NCBI GenBank assembly: GCA_965203725.1
Contig: CBDBDH010000001.1
Coordinates: 806,001 to 870,000 of the forward strand
Length of the DNA stretch: 64,000 nucleotides
Reading direction: 5' to 3'
DNA from: WTFY01 sp965203725
GTDB lineage: Bacteria > Pseudomonadota > Gammaproteobacteria > UBA4575
The stretch's first letter is position 1, and each line of letters opens with the position of its first letter. A program made the position numbers and the translations under genes. Below, piece after piece: positions 26,200 to 34,912 of this stretch. Under the pieces are notes generated by a model. The model did no database searches. It saw nothing but the letters and a program-made list of their open reading frames with translations, and was not told the origin of the DNA.

Positions 26200-26895
26200 A
26201 TGCGAAACCCCCTCCTCGCCATGATGCAGGTCGTGATTTTCCTGATCGTGCCCGCCGCGCTCGCCGACGAACGTCCTGCACTGCCGGAGGGTTTCGTCTA
26301 TCTGGACCAGGCCATCCCGGGCTTGGTCATGGACCTTCGCTACATCACGGAACACAACTTTGTCGGCGAGCCCATAGACGGGTACCGGCATGGGCATGCG
26401 GTACTGTCCGCTCCGGCCGCCGACGCGCTGACCAAGGTCCAGGCGGCCCTGCACCCCTTCGGGCTTGAACTCAAGGTCTTCGATGCCTACCGGCCGCAAC
26501 GCGCGGTCGATCACTTTGTTCGCTGGGGCAGGGATCTCGACGCGCAGGAGACCAAGGCCCACTATTATCCCGACGTCGACAAACAGAACCTGTTCAAGGA
26601 GGGCTACATCGCCGCGCGTTCCAGCCATTCGCGCGGCAGCACCGTCGACCTCACCCTGGTCTCGCGAGATGAACGCGGGCAGGTTCACGAACTTGACATG
26701 GGTTCGCCGTTCGATTTTTTCGGGCCGGTCTCCTCGCCGCACAGCCCGCAGGTCAGTGCCCAGCAACGTGCCAACCGCATGCTGTTGCACAGGCTGATGC
26801 GCACCCACGGATTCGCCCCCTACGCCCAGGAGTGGTGGCACTTTACCCTCGAGGACGAGCCCTGGCCCGATACGTATTTCGATTTTCCGACCTGA
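26200..26895 (+). CDS. Secreted D-alanyl-D-alanine dipeptidase (VanX/DdpX family)
   Basis: A 231-residue Zn dipeptidase with a signal peptide (residues 1-23, ending Ala-Leu-Ala). Zn-binding and catalytic motifs are SSHSRGSTVDLTL (His, Asp) and EWWHFTLEDE (Glu, His). The conserved front FVYLDQAIPGLVMDLRYIT and VFDAYRPQRAV are family-typical. In most Gram-negatives such enzymes recycle D-Ala-D-Ala from peptidoglycan rather than give glycopeptide resistance. No resistance genes are nearby. The ATG at 26200 begins directly before the signal sequence. Confidence 0.88.
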   Translation: MRNPLLAMMQVVIFLIVPAALADERPALPEGFVYLDQAIPGLVMDLRYITEHNFVGEPIDGYRHGHAVLSAPAADALTKVQAALHPFGLELKVFDAYRPQRAVDHFVRWGRDLDAQETKAHYYPDVDKQNLFKEGYIAARSSHSRGSTVDLTLVSRDERGQVHELDMGSPFDFFGPVSSPHSPQVSAQQRANRMLLHRLMRTHGFAPYAQEWWHFTLEDEPWPDTYFDFPT

Positions 26896-26997
26896 TCCTC
26901 GGACACCGCGCGGCGCGGGTTTGCCGCCGGCCCAATGGACTGCCGGTACCCGATGAGTCCGTGCATTCGGCCATCGCAGCGATTATTCTTGCACCCC

Positions 26998-27774
26998 ATG
27001 CGCATCATCACCCTCAATGCCAACGGCATCCGTGCGACCGCCCGCAAGGGATTTTTTGACTGGCTCGTATCCCAGCGGGCCGACCTGGTCTGTGTGCAGG
27101 AAACCAAGGCGCAGATCCACCAGCTCGAAAACGATACCGTGTTTTTCCCCGCCGGCTACCACTGCGAGTACGTGGATGCGCTGAAAAAAGGCTACAGCGG
27201 GGTGGCCCTCTACAGCCGGCAGCCGCCGCAGCGGGTCATTCGAAGCTACGGCGATCGCGAATTCGACGAGGAAGGCCGCTACCTGGAATACCAGTTCGAC
27301 ACCCTCTCGGTCGTGTCCCTGTACGCACCTTCCGGTTCTTCCAGTGACGAGCGCCAGCAGGCCAAGTTCCGTTTCATGGACAGCTTCATGCGGCACCTGA
27401 AAAAACTCAAGCGCCGGCGCCGCGCATACATCATCTGTGGCGACTGGAACATCGCCCACAAGAAGATCGATTTGAAAAACTGGCGCGGCAACCAGAAAAA
27501 CTCCGGCTTCCTGCCGGAAGAACGTGCATGGCTGGATACGCTGTTCTATGATGTGGGTTACCTGGACGCGTTTCGCGAGGTCAACCAGTTGGAAGACCAG
27601 TACACCTGGTGGTCGAACCGCGGTCAGGCCTGGGCCAAGAATGTCGGTTGGCGCATCGATTACCATGTGGCAAGCCCCGAGCTGAAAGGCAAGATCCGGC
27701 AGGCGGAAATCTACACCCGGGAAAGATTCTCCGATCATGCCCCGCTCACCATAGAGTACGACCTATCGATTTGA
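26998..27774 (+). CDS. xth: Exodeoxyribonuclease III, first copy
   Basis: AP endonuclease/3' exonuclease of base-excision repair. Active-site motifs are TLNANGIRA, VCVQETKAQ, VSLYAPSG, CGDWNIAHK and the final FSDHAPLTIEYDL. The 258-residue length is usual. It is only distantly similar to the second exonuclease III at 30498-31265, so they are distinct paralogues. The stop overlaps the next gene's TTG in a TTGA, coupling their translation. Confidence 0.95.
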   Translation: MRIITLNANGIRATARKGFFDWLVSQRADLVCVQETKAQIHQLENDTVFFPAGYHCEYVDALKKGYSGVALYSRQPPQRVIRSYGDREFDEEGRYLEYQFDTLSVVSLYAPSGSSSDERQQAKFRFMDSFMRHLKKLKRRRRAYIICGDWNIAHKKIDLKNWRGNQKNSGFLPEERAWLDTLFYDVGYLDAFREVNQLEDQYTWWSNRGQAWAKNVGWRIDYHVASPELKGKIRQAEIYTRERFSDHAPLTIEYDLSI

Positions 27775-29111
27775 GTTTAGTACACGACAATGCCCGGCAA
27801 TGGCGCGAGGCCTTTGCCGTATACACCCGGCCCCGGGTCCTGGCCATGCTGTTTCTGGGATTCTCCGCAGGGCTGCCCCTGTTGCTGGTGTTTGGCACGC
27901 TGTCCGTGTGGCTGCGCCGGGAAGGGATCGACCGCACCACCATCGGCTACATTTCCTGGGTCGCGATCCTGTATGGATTCAAGTTCGCCTGGGCTCCCCT
28001 GGTCGACCGCCTGCGCCTGCCGCTTCTGACCGGCTGGCTGGGGCAGCGCCGCAGCTGGATGCTGCTCGCCCAGATCGGCGTCCTGGCCGGGCTGTGGCTG
28101 ATGGCCGGCAATCACCCGGGTGCGCAGTTGACCTTGCTGGTGCTGGCCGCCCTGCTGGTCGCCTTCTCGTCGGCCACCCAGGACATCAGCATCGATGCCT
28201 GGCGCATCGAGGCGGTGGCCGATGACCTGCAGGGGGCCATGGCGGCGACCTACCAGATGGGCTATCGGCTGGGTATGATCCTGGCCGGAGGCGGCGCCCT
28301 GATCATCGCCGGAAACTATTCCTGGAACACCGCCTATTTCGTCATGGGCTGCTGCATGCTGGTGGGCATGATCACCACGCTCATCGTGGCAGAGCCCGAG
28401 CATCCGCCACGCGTACCGTCCCCGGATACGCAGGCGGGCGGCCTGCTTCGCCTCGGCCGCTGGTTCGTCGAGGCCGTGGTCCAGCCCTTCGTGGAATTCT
28501 TCCGCCGCAACGGGCTCATGGCGCTGGTCATTTTGCTGTTCATCGGACTGTTTCGCATCAGCGACATCACCATGGGCGTCATGACGGGCCCGCTGTATGT
28601 CGACATGGGCTTCTCGGATGAGCAGATCGGCTGGGTGTCGAAGACCTTCGGGGTCATTGTCACGATCGTGGGCGCGCTGTTGGGCGGGGTGCTGGTGATG
28701 CGGTATGGCATTTTCCGCATGCTGATCGTCGCCGCGGTGCTGGTCGTGGTCACCAACCTGGTGTTTGCATGGCTGGCCACCCAGAGGCCCGAAATCCTGC
28801 TGCTGGCCCTGGTTATTACCGCGGACAACCTCAGTGGCGGCATTGCGGGCTCCACCTTCATCGCCTACCTGTCCAGCCTCACCAACCGCGCCTACACGGC
28901 CACCCAGTACGCCTTGTTCAGTTCCCTGATGCTGTTGCCGGCAAAATTCATCGGCGGCTTCTCCGGAAAGGTCGTGGACGACTTCGGCTACATCCAGTTC
29001 TTCCTGTATGCCGGCGGGCTTGGCATCCCGGCCGTACTGCTTGCCATCTACCTGCTGAGCCGCAGGGACCGCCCGCTGGAGGCTCCCGCATCGGTGCGCG
29101 TAGAGGCCTAG
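27771..29111 (+). CDS. AmpG-like major facilitator transporter
   Basis: A 446-residue, 12-helix MFS permease. LGFSAGLPLLLVFGTLSVWL, GFKFAWAPLVDRL and the loop TQDISIDAWRIE are hallmarks of the AmpG group, which imports anhydromuropeptides for peptidoglycan recycling; the segment STFIAYLSSLTNRAYTATQYAL is also AmpG-like. The TTG at 27771 overlaps the xth stop (TTGA) and gives the natural N-terminus; no ATG lies near it. A D-Ala-D-Ala dipeptidase and an L,D-transpeptidase nearby support a cell-wall role. Confidence 0.88.
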   Translation: MSLVHDNARQWREAFAVYTRPRVLAMLFLGFSAGLPLLLVFGTLSVWLRREGIDRTTIGYISWVAILYGFKFAWAPLVDRLRLPLLTGWLGQRRSWMLLAQIGVLAGLWLMAGNHPGAQLTLLVLAALLVAFSSATQDISIDAWRIEAVADDLQGAMAATYQMGYRLGMILAGGGALIIAGNYSWNTAYFVMGCCMLVGMITTLIVAEPEHPPRVPSPDTQAGGLLRLGRWFVEAVVQPFVEFFRRNGLMALVILLFIGLFRISDITMGVMTGPLYVDMGFSDEQIGWVSKTFGVIVTIVGALLGGVLVMRYGIFRMLIVAAVLVVVTNLVFAWLATQRPEILLLALVITADNLSGGIAGSTFIAYLSSLTNRAYTATQYALFSSLMLLPAKFIGGFSGKVVDDFGYIQFFLYAGGLGIPAVLLAIYLLSRRDRPLEAPASVRVEA

Positions 29112-29138
29112 GCCACTTGCACGTCTTGGCCTGCCCAA

Positions 29139-29654
29139 TCAGGGCAGGATCTCGATCGGCGTTCCGTCCTCCACTGCATCCCAGATCTCCTGCATGTGCT
29201 CATCCCGTACCGCGATGCAGCCCGCCGTCCAGTCGGCCCCGTTGGCGAGCAGGCGAGCCCGCTCCGCCGGATCCCCGGGGGCGCCGTGGATCATGATTTC
29301 TCCGCCCGGATCCTGGCCGAGGCTGTGGGCATGCTGGCGGTCCCGGCGGTTCGGATAGGAGATGTGGATGGAACGGAAGTACTTGCTGTCGGCATTGCGC
29401 CAGTCCAGCGTGTAGCGGCCTTCCGGGGTGCGCTGATCACCGGCACAACGCTTGGGTCCCAGGGGTTGCTGGCCGAGGGCCACCGGGTAGCGCCCCAAAA
29501 TCTCGTGGCCGCGGTACAGGCACAGCGTGCGTTTGGCCTTTTCGACCACCACACGGTCGGCCTTGAACTCGCTGGCCGGCGGGCTGTCCTGCGCGCCTGA
29601 ATCGGGATGCGCGTGGAACGCGGCTACGGCTGGCTGCGCTTGCTCTTTACCCAT
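29139..29654 (-). CDS. L,D-transpeptidase (YkuD domain)
   Basis: YkuD domain with the catalytic block IMIHGAPGD (His) followed by DWTAGCIAVRD (Cys). It cross-links or modifies peptidoglycan. The domain begins near ADRVVVEKAKRTLCLYRG. The N-terminus is uncertain: the frame begins inside the end of the ParA-like gene (GTG 29672 or ATG 29654) and shows no signal peptide, although the activity is periplasmic. A GTG within Arg-Val-Val-Val is another candidate. About 171 residues with the ATG used here. Co-directional with and overlapping the ParA-like gene. Confidence 0.85.
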   Translation of the reverse strand: MGKEQAQPAVAAFHAHPDSGAQDSPPASEFKADRVVVEKAKRTLCLYRGHEILGRYPVALGQQPLGPKRCAGDQRTPEGRYTLDWRNADSKYFRSIHISYPNRRDRQHAHSLGQDPGGEIMIHGAPGDPAERARLLANGADWTAGCIAVRDEHMQEIWDAVEDGTPIEILP

Positions 29655-30262
29655 TTGATGATGGGCTGCCACTGTTCACGGTCCAGCGCGGTGGCGGCAG
29701 GCGCCATCTCGAAGATTCCCAGTCCGCGTTCGGCCGCCCGGATATAGTGCTGGCTGTCGCGCAGCATGGTCAGGAACGGGATGCGCTGGCGGCTCAGGAA
29801 ATCGTCCAGCTCCCAGTAGATGTTGGTGTAGTCCCTAGAGCGGTTGGCGAGCAGGGCCAGCTTGGCGCGCTTGTGCGCCACCGGGGCACAGTTTCGGATC
29901 TCGGCAATGAAATCGGTCGCCGCGCGCATGTCGATCGGAGAGGGCAGCACCGGGATCAGGATGGTTCGCGCCCGGGCCACCATTTTGCTCAGGGCGCTGC
30001 CGTGCAGGCCCGCAGGAACGTCCATGATGACGTAATCCGTGTTGCGCCCAGGCCGCCGGACCACCTTTTCATAGGTGGCGATGCCCCGGATCGGCGGTCG
30101 TCCCGGTGGACGGGCCTTGAGCCACTGCGTGCTGGAGCCCTGGGGGTCGTGGTCCATCAGCACGACGGACTGGTTCTGGAGGGCGAAGCAGGCCGCCAGA
30201 TTGGTCGCAATGGTGGATTTCCCAGAGCCCCCCTTGGAATTGATCACCATGATGTTGCGCAT
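29624..30262 (-). CDS. Orphan ParA/MinD-like ATPase
   Basis: A 212-residue deviant Walker ATPase. The Walker A motif is SKGGSGKSTIATNLA, the second conserved Asp is in VLMDHDPQGSS, and the switch lies in VIMDVPAGLHG. It has no ParB or other partner beside it, unlike the parA at 44148. Such single ParAs position membrane, polar or cell-wall machines; being translationally linked to an L,D-transpeptidase suggests a cell-envelope role. Upstream lie palindromes and direct repeats that may regulate it. Confidence 0.85.
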   Translation of the reverse strand: MRNIMVINSKGGSGKSTIATNLAACFALQNQSVVLMDHDPQGSSTQWLKARPPGRPPIRGIATYEKVVRRPGRNTDYVIMDVPAGLHGSALSKMVARARTILIPVLPSPIDMRAATDFIAEIRNCAPVAHKRAKLALLANRSRDYTNIYWELDDFLSRQRIPFLTMLRDSQHYIRAAERGLGIFEMAPAATALDREQWQPIIKWVKSKRSQP

Positions 30263-30303
30263 CGGTCGTCCCCTCCCCGCATGGGTCCCGGTCGTTATTC
30301 TTA

Positions 30304-30383
30304 GGGCCTAGGCCCGGGGCGCCCCTGGGCAAGGTCCCCTGTCAGCAGACTTTTAGCAAAACAGGCCCGGTTTAGCAAACCGG
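30304..30383. promoter_or_regulatory. Palindromes and direct repeats upstream of the ParA-like gene
   Basis: A perfect 12-base palindrome GGGCCTAGGCCC lies at 30304-30315. TTTAGCAAA occurs at 30352-30360 and 30371-30379, 19 bases apart (about two helical turns), and the second copy is inside the inverted repeat CCGGTTT-AGC-AAACCGG (30367-30383). On the minus strand a perfect TATAAT lies at 30479-30474, further upstream. These could be operator sites for the divergently oriented neighbourhood or the ParA-like gene itself. Confidence 0.4.
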
Positions 30384-30497
30384 TGATGCGGGTGGGCATG
30401 ACTCTGCCTGGATTTCGCGCCCGCACGGACTTACGCAAATTACAAGATAAAGAATTTTTAAGGATTTTAGAGAATTATAGCAGCAGTTATGACCATT

Positions 30498-31265
30498 TTA
30501 GATGTCAAACTCTGCAATCACTGGAGCATGGTCGGACGGCCGCTCGTTGCCGCGGGGCTCCTTGTCGATGGTACTGAAACTGCACACGGCTTCCAGCTCT
30601 GCGCTGGCCAGGATCAGGTCGATGCGCAGGCCGAGATTGCGACGAAAGCCCGCCGCCCGGTAGTCCCACCAGCTGAAACTGTCCTGCTCCTGCTCGAACA
30701 GGCGAAAGGTGTCGGCAAAGCCCAGCTCGAGGATCGCCTGCAGGGCCTGGCGTTCCCGGTCACTGCACAGGATGGAGCCCTCCCAGGCTTTCGGGTCATG
30801 CACATCCTGGTCTTCCGGGGCAATGTTGAAGTCGCCGAGCACCACGTAGCGGGGGTGCTGCTGCAAGTCGGTGCGCAGGAAGGCGGTCACCTTCTCGAGC
30901 CAGTCCAGCTTGTAGGCGTATTTCTCGGAACCCACCTCCGAGCCGTTGACCACGTACAGGTTCAGGACCCGCACGTCCCCGACCGTGGCGGCCAGAATCC
31001 GGCGCTGGGGGTCCTCCAGCCCGTCGATGCCGGCCTGCACCTCGCCGGCGGGCTCACGGCTCAGGATCGCTACCCCGTTATAGGTTTTCTGGCCGGAATA
31101 CTGTGCATGGTAGCCGGCCTCGCGGATTTCCTGTACCGGAAACTCCTCGTCCACCAGCTTGGTCTCCTGCAGGGCCAGCACATCGACCGGGTTGTCCTGC
31201 AGCCAGTCCAGCACCTGCGCCAGACGCACCCGCAGCGAATTGACGTTCCAGGAGGCAATCCTCAT
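30498..31265 (-). CDS. xthA: Exodeoxyribonuclease III, second copy
   Basis: 255 residues with the motifs SWNVNSLRVRL, LALQETKLVDEEF, LNLYVVNGSEVG, LGDFNIAPED and PSDHAPVIAEFDI. It is the closer match to the classical ExoIII/XthA sequences with NVNSLRVR. The stop lies downstream of nothing but a 235-base spacer. Having two ExoIII paralogues (with 26998-27774) is common in this group; division of labour is unknown. Confidence 0.95.
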   Translation of the reverse strand: MRIASWNVNSLRVRLAQVLDWLQDNPVDVLALQETKLVDEEFPVQEIREAGYHAQYSGQKTYNGVAILSREPAGEVQAGIDGLEDPQRRILAATVGDVRVLNLYVVNGSEVGSEKYAYKLDWLEKVTAFLRTDLQQHPRYVVLGDFNIAPEDQDVHDPKAWEGSILCSDRERQALQAILELGFADTFRLFEQEQDSFSWWDYRAAGFRRNLGLRIDLILASAELEAVCSFSTIDKEPRGNERPSDHAPVIAEFDI

Positions 31266-31363
31266 TTTTCAGCCTCTCCGTGCATCCCCTGCCGCATGTC
31301 TGCAAGATTTTGATTTATAATGAATTTTCCTGAACATTGCCGGCCATCCCCGGAGCCCGGCGC

Positions 31364-33769
31364 TCACACGTCGATGTTGGCGGCCGTCAGGGCATTCTGT
31401 TCGATGAATTCCCGCCGGGGTCCGACCTCGTCGCCCATCAGGGTCGTGAACACCTCGTCGGCGGCAACGGCATCTTCGATGCTGACTTGGGTCAGGCGGC
31501 GCGAATCCGGATCCATGGTCGTCTCCCACAGCTGCTCGGGGTTCATCTCCCCCAGGCCCTTGTAGCGCTGGATGGTCAGGCCGCGCTGGGCCTGAGCGAT
31601 CAGCCAGTCCATGATTTCGATAAAGTCCCGGCTTCTGTGCGTGCGTTCTCCGCGCTGCACGAACGCGCCCTTCTCCAGCAGCCCCTCCAGCTGTCCTGCA
31701 AACCGGGCAATCAGGCGGAAATCCGCGGACTGGAAAAAGTCCTCCCCGAAGACATCGTCCCAGGCCTGCCCGTGCACCCACTTGACCATCGTCAGGGGCC
31801 AGCCTTGCTGCGGACCCACCCGGGCCTCGTACTGGGTGCCGGCGCTCTGGCGCCGGTTGAGCTGTTCGGCAAGCGTTTCAAACCATCCCGAAAGGGCCTG
31901 GGGCACCGCATCGTTGTCGTCGAACTCGGTTTGCGGGGCGGGCGTGCGCAGCATTTGCATCAGCACTTCCTGCTCATGGGTGCGCTGCAGCCGCTGCACC
32001 GTGGACATGGCCACGAAATAGTCCTTGCTCAGGGCCTCCAGCGCTGCACTGGAGATGGCGGGGGCGGTGGCACTCACATGCAGGGCGGCCCCGTCCAGGG
32101 CCAGTTGCAGCAGGTGGGCATTGAGTTCGGCGTCGTCCTTGATGTACTGCTCCTGCTTGCCCTTCTTGACCTTGTACAGCGGCGGCTGGCCGATGTAGAT
32201 GTGGCCGCGCTCGATCAGGGTCGTCATTTTGCGGTAAAAGAAGGTCAGCAGCAGCGTGCGGATATGCGAGCCGTCCACATCGGCGTCCGTCATGATGATA
32301 ATACGGTGATAGCGCAGCTTGTCCGCATCGAATTCCTCGGAGCCGATGCCGCACCCCAGGGCCGTGATCAGCGTGCCCACTTCCGCGGAGGAGAGCATCT
32401 TGTCGAAACGGGCCCGCTCCACGTTCAGGATCTTGCCCTTCAGTGGCAGCACCGCCTGGATGTGCCGGTCGCGCCCCTGCTTGGCCGAACCGCCCGCGGA
32501 ATCCCCCTCGACCAGGAACAACTCGCACAGCGCCGGGTCCTTTTCCTGGCAATCGGCCAGCTTGCCCGGCAGGCCGGCCACTTCCAGCGCGCTCTTGCGC
32601 CGGGTCATTTCACGCGCCTTGCGGGCCGCCTCGCGGGCGCGCACGGCCTCGACGATCTTGCCCACGATGGCCTTGGCCTCGATCGGGTTCTCCATCAGGA
32701 AGTCCCGCAGGTGCTCGCTCAGGGCCGACAGCACCGCGCCCTGGACCTCCGAGGAGACCAGCTTGTCCTTGGTCTGGGAAGAAAACTTGGGATCGGGGAG
32801 CTTGACCGAAAGCACGGCGGTCAGGCCCTCGCGCACATCGTCCCCGGTGGTGGTGATCTTGTATTTCTTGGCCAGGCCCTGTTCCTCGATGAACTGGTTC
32901 AGGGTGCGCGTCAGGGCACTGCGCAGGCCAGCCAGGTGCGTGCCCCCGTCGCGCTGCGGGATGTTGTTCGTGAAGCAGAAGATGTTTTCCTGGTACGAGT
33001 CATTCCACTGCAGGGCGGCCTCCACCGCGGTCTCGCCCTGGCGGGTGTCGATGTAGATGACCGCCTCGTGCAACGGGTTCTTCTTCGCATTGAGATGCTG
33101 CACGAACGCCCGGATTCCACCATCATATTGAAAAACATCGCTTTTTCCGGAGCACTCGTCCTTGAGCATGATGCGCACACCGGAATTGAGAAAGGACAGC
33201 TCGCGCAGCCGCTTGGCGAGCACGTCGTAGTGAAACTGGGTGTCGCTGAAAATTTCAGGGTTGGGTGTGAACCGCAGGATGGTGCCGGTCTTGTGGGTCT
33301 TGGCGAGTTTTTGCAGCGGATGGCGGGGCTCGCCGCAGGCATATTCCTGCTGGTACCCGAATCCGCCCCGGTTGACCCGCAGCAGCAGCTGCGAGGACAG
33401 GGCGTTGACCACGGAGACCCCGACGCCGTGCAGGCCGCCGGACACCTTGTAGGAGTCGTCATCGAACTTTCCACCGGCATGCAGCACGGTCATGATCACT
33501 TCCGCCGCGGAGCGGTTCTCCTCCTCGTGCACATCCACCGGGATGCCACGGCCGTTATCCGACACCGTGACCGAGCCGTCGGAGTGGATGCTGACCTGGA
33601 TTTCCGTGCAATACCCGGCCAGCGCCTCGTCGATGGAGTTGTCCACCACCTCGAACACCATGTGGTGCAGCCCCGTGCCATCGTCGGTGTCGCCAATGTA
33701 CATGCCCGGGCGCTTGCGAACGGCCTCGAGGCCCTTGAGAACCTTGATATTGGTGGAGTCGTATGCCAT
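31364..33769 (-). CDS. gyrB: DNA gyrase subunit B
   Basis: ATPase subunit of gyrase. The GHKL ATP site shows EVVDNSIDEALAGY, DNGRGIPVD and GGLHGVGVSVVNALS; the TOPRIM motifs are LVEGDSAGGSAKQ and IIIMTDADVDGSHIRT. The C-terminal tail IQRYKGLGEMNPEQLWETT is classical. 801 residues from ATG 33769, where MAYDSTNIKVLKGLEAVRK begins. Last gene of the dnaA-dnaN-recF-gyrB series. An 822-codon antisense frame opposite it is a shadow. Confidence 0.98.
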   Translation of the reverse strand: MAYDSTNIKVLKGLEAVRKRPGMYIGDTDDGTGLHHMVFEVVDNSIDEALAGYCTEIQVSIHSDGSVTVSDNGRGIPVDVHEEENRSAAEVIMTVLHAGGKFDDDSYKVSGGLHGVGVSVVNALSSQLLLRVNRGGFGYQQEYACGEPRHPLQKLAKTHKTGTILRFTPNPEIFSDTQFHYDVLAKRLRELSFLNSGVRIMLKDECSGKSDVFQYDGGIRAFVQHLNAKKNPLHEAVIYIDTRQGETAVEAALQWNDSYQENIFCFTNNIPQRDGGTHLAGLRSALTRTLNQFIEEQGLAKKYKITTTGDDVREGLTAVLSVKLPDPKFSSQTKDKLVSSEVQGAVLSALSEHLRDFLMENPIEAKAIVGKIVEAVRAREAARKAREMTRRKSALEVAGLPGKLADCQEKDPALCELFLVEGDSAGGSAKQGRDRHIQAVLPLKGKILNVERARFDKMLSSAEVGTLITALGCGIGSEEFDADKLRYHRIIIMTDADVDGSHIRTLLLTFFYRKMTTLIERGHIYIGQPPLYKVKKGKQEQYIKDDAELNAHLLQLALDGAALHVSATAPAISSAALEALSKDYFVAMSTVQRLQRTHEQEVLMQMLRTPAPQTEFDDNDAVPQALSGWFETLAEQLNRRQSAGTQYEARVGPQQGWPLTMVKWVHGQAWDDVFGEDFFQSADFRLIARFAGQLEGLLEKGAFVQRGERTHRSRDFIEIMDWLIAQAQRGLTIQRYKGLGEMNPEQLWETTMDPDSRRLTQVSIEDAVAADEVFTTLMGDEVGPRREFIEQNALTAANIDV

Positions 33770-33812
33770 GGAAAGGGGCCGGTAGTGAGTGATTCCCAAT
33801 TATAGCAGCGCT

Positions 33813-34892
33813 TCAGCCCGAGGGCTCGCATGTTCCCTGTTTCACGTGAAACATGCGGGCCTGCGACCAGGCCTGCAGGTCCACGTCCTCCGGGACCAGC
33901 GCCGTCATGAAGGCCTGGCAGCCCAGCGCGGCCACTTCCCGGACCAGCGCCCCGGCATGGTCGCGGTCGAGTTCTGCGCCGATGTCATCCAGCAGCACGG
34001 CACAGTCTCGCTGCGTGTGGGCCTGCAGGTGGGCGACCTGGGCTAGCAGGAGGCTCATGGCCAGCAGTTTCTGCTGCCCCCTCGAGGCCACCTGGGCTGC
34101 GGGCTGGTGATTCAGTGAAAGGGCCAGCTCCGCACGGTGCGGACCCCAGCAGGTGGCCAGGGTGCGCCGCTCCCGGGCGCGGGCTCGAACCAGTGCGGCC
34201 TCCAGGCTCTGTGATTCGGCCGGCCAGCCCCGGTAGTAGCGCAGGGCAGATTCAGCTTCCGGCAACAATTTGCGGCTATATGTCGTAAAAATCGGTTCTA
34301 TCTCTTCGATAATACTCGATCTTGCAAGACTTACGCGCTCGCCGGCAGCTGCGGTCTTTTGCGTCCAGGCCTGGATTTCCCGGGCGCTGCCCCGCTGGCG
34401 CAGGACCTGGTTGCGCTGGCGCAGACAGCGGCTGTATTCACGCCAGGCAGGCAGAAAATCGGGTTTCACGTGAAACGCCGACCAGTCCAGGTAGTTTCTG
34501 CGGTAGCGGGCACCCCCCTGGACCAGCCGGTGGCTGTCCGGATGCAGGGCCACCACCGGAAGCCGCGCGGCATGCGCGGACAGGGTTTCGGCCTTGCGGT
34601 GATTGCAGCGCAGGATGCGCCCGCGTGTGCTCTTCTCGATCCCCAGATGGGTCGGGATTCCCGCCTCATTCACGGTCCCGCTCACGGTCAGCGTGCGTGC
34701 ACCCTTTCGCAGCAGGGCATCGAGGCGGCGGCTTCGGAAGCTGCGCCCGCGGCTCAGGAAGTCCACGGTTTCCAGGATGCTAGTCTTGCCTGCGCCGTTT
34801 TGACCCCAGAACAGGGTCACCTGCGGATCAGGCTTGATCTCCAATCGCTCGATCAGCCTGAAGTTGCACGCGGACAGGCTACACAGCTGCAA
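33813..34892 (-). CDS. recF: DNA replication and repair protein RecF
   Basis: SMC-like ATPase that loads RecA at gaps. Walker A is GQNGAGKTSILE (residues 30-41); the signature and Walker B regions lie near LASRGQQKLLAMSL and AVLLDDIGAELD. 359 residues from a TTG start at 34892; dnaN stops 20 bases upstream. Two parS-type palindromes are built into the coding sequence, each encoding Phe-His-Val-Lys. Confidence 0.95.
   Translation of the reverse strand: MQLCSLSACNFRLIERLEIKPDPQVTLFWGQNGAGKTSILETVDFLSRGRSFRSRRLDALLRKGARTLTVSGTVNEAGIPTHLGIEKSTRGRILRCNHRKAETLSAHAARLPVVALHPDSHRLVQGGARYRRNYLDWSAFHVKPDFLPAWREYSRCLRQRNQVLRQRGSAREIQAWTQKTAAAGERVSLARSSIIEEIEPIFTTYSRKLLPEAESALRYYRGWPAESQSLEAALVRARARERRTLATCWGPHRAELALSLNHQPAAQVASRGQQKLLAMSLLLAQVAHLQAHTQRDCAVLLDDIGAELDRDHAGALVREVAALGCQAFMTALVPEDVDLQAWSQARMFHVKQGTCEPSG
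33838..33853. promoter_or_regulatory. parS: parS centromere site, perfect
   Basis: TGTTTCACGTGAAACA matches the conserved bacterial parS palindrome at all 16 positions. It lies in the last codons of recF. ParB from 44963-45838 would nucleate here and spread, so that ParA segregates the origin region. Confidence 0.9.
34462..34477. promoter_or_regulatory. parS: parS centromere site, outer bases changed
   Basis: GGTTTCACGTGAAACG keeps the 14-base palindromic core GTTTCACGTGAAAC; only the first and last bases differ from the parS consensus. It is 624 bases from the perfect copy, also inside recF. Confidence 0.75.
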
Positions 34893-34912
34893 CGGCAGGA
34901 ACCGGCGCGCGG

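Noticed and set aside
30498..30520. TTGACA on the minus strand at the end of xthA as a -35 for the ParA-like gene
   Set aside because: The nearest TATAAT is 23 bases away, too far for a sigma-70 spacer, and TTGACA arises from the conserved Phe-Asp-Ile end of xthA.
31337..33805. 822-codon open frame antisense to gyrB
   Set aside because: It is the mirror of a highly conserved gyrB in GC-rich DNA and its translation (His/Gln/Gly/Leu-rich) matches no family.
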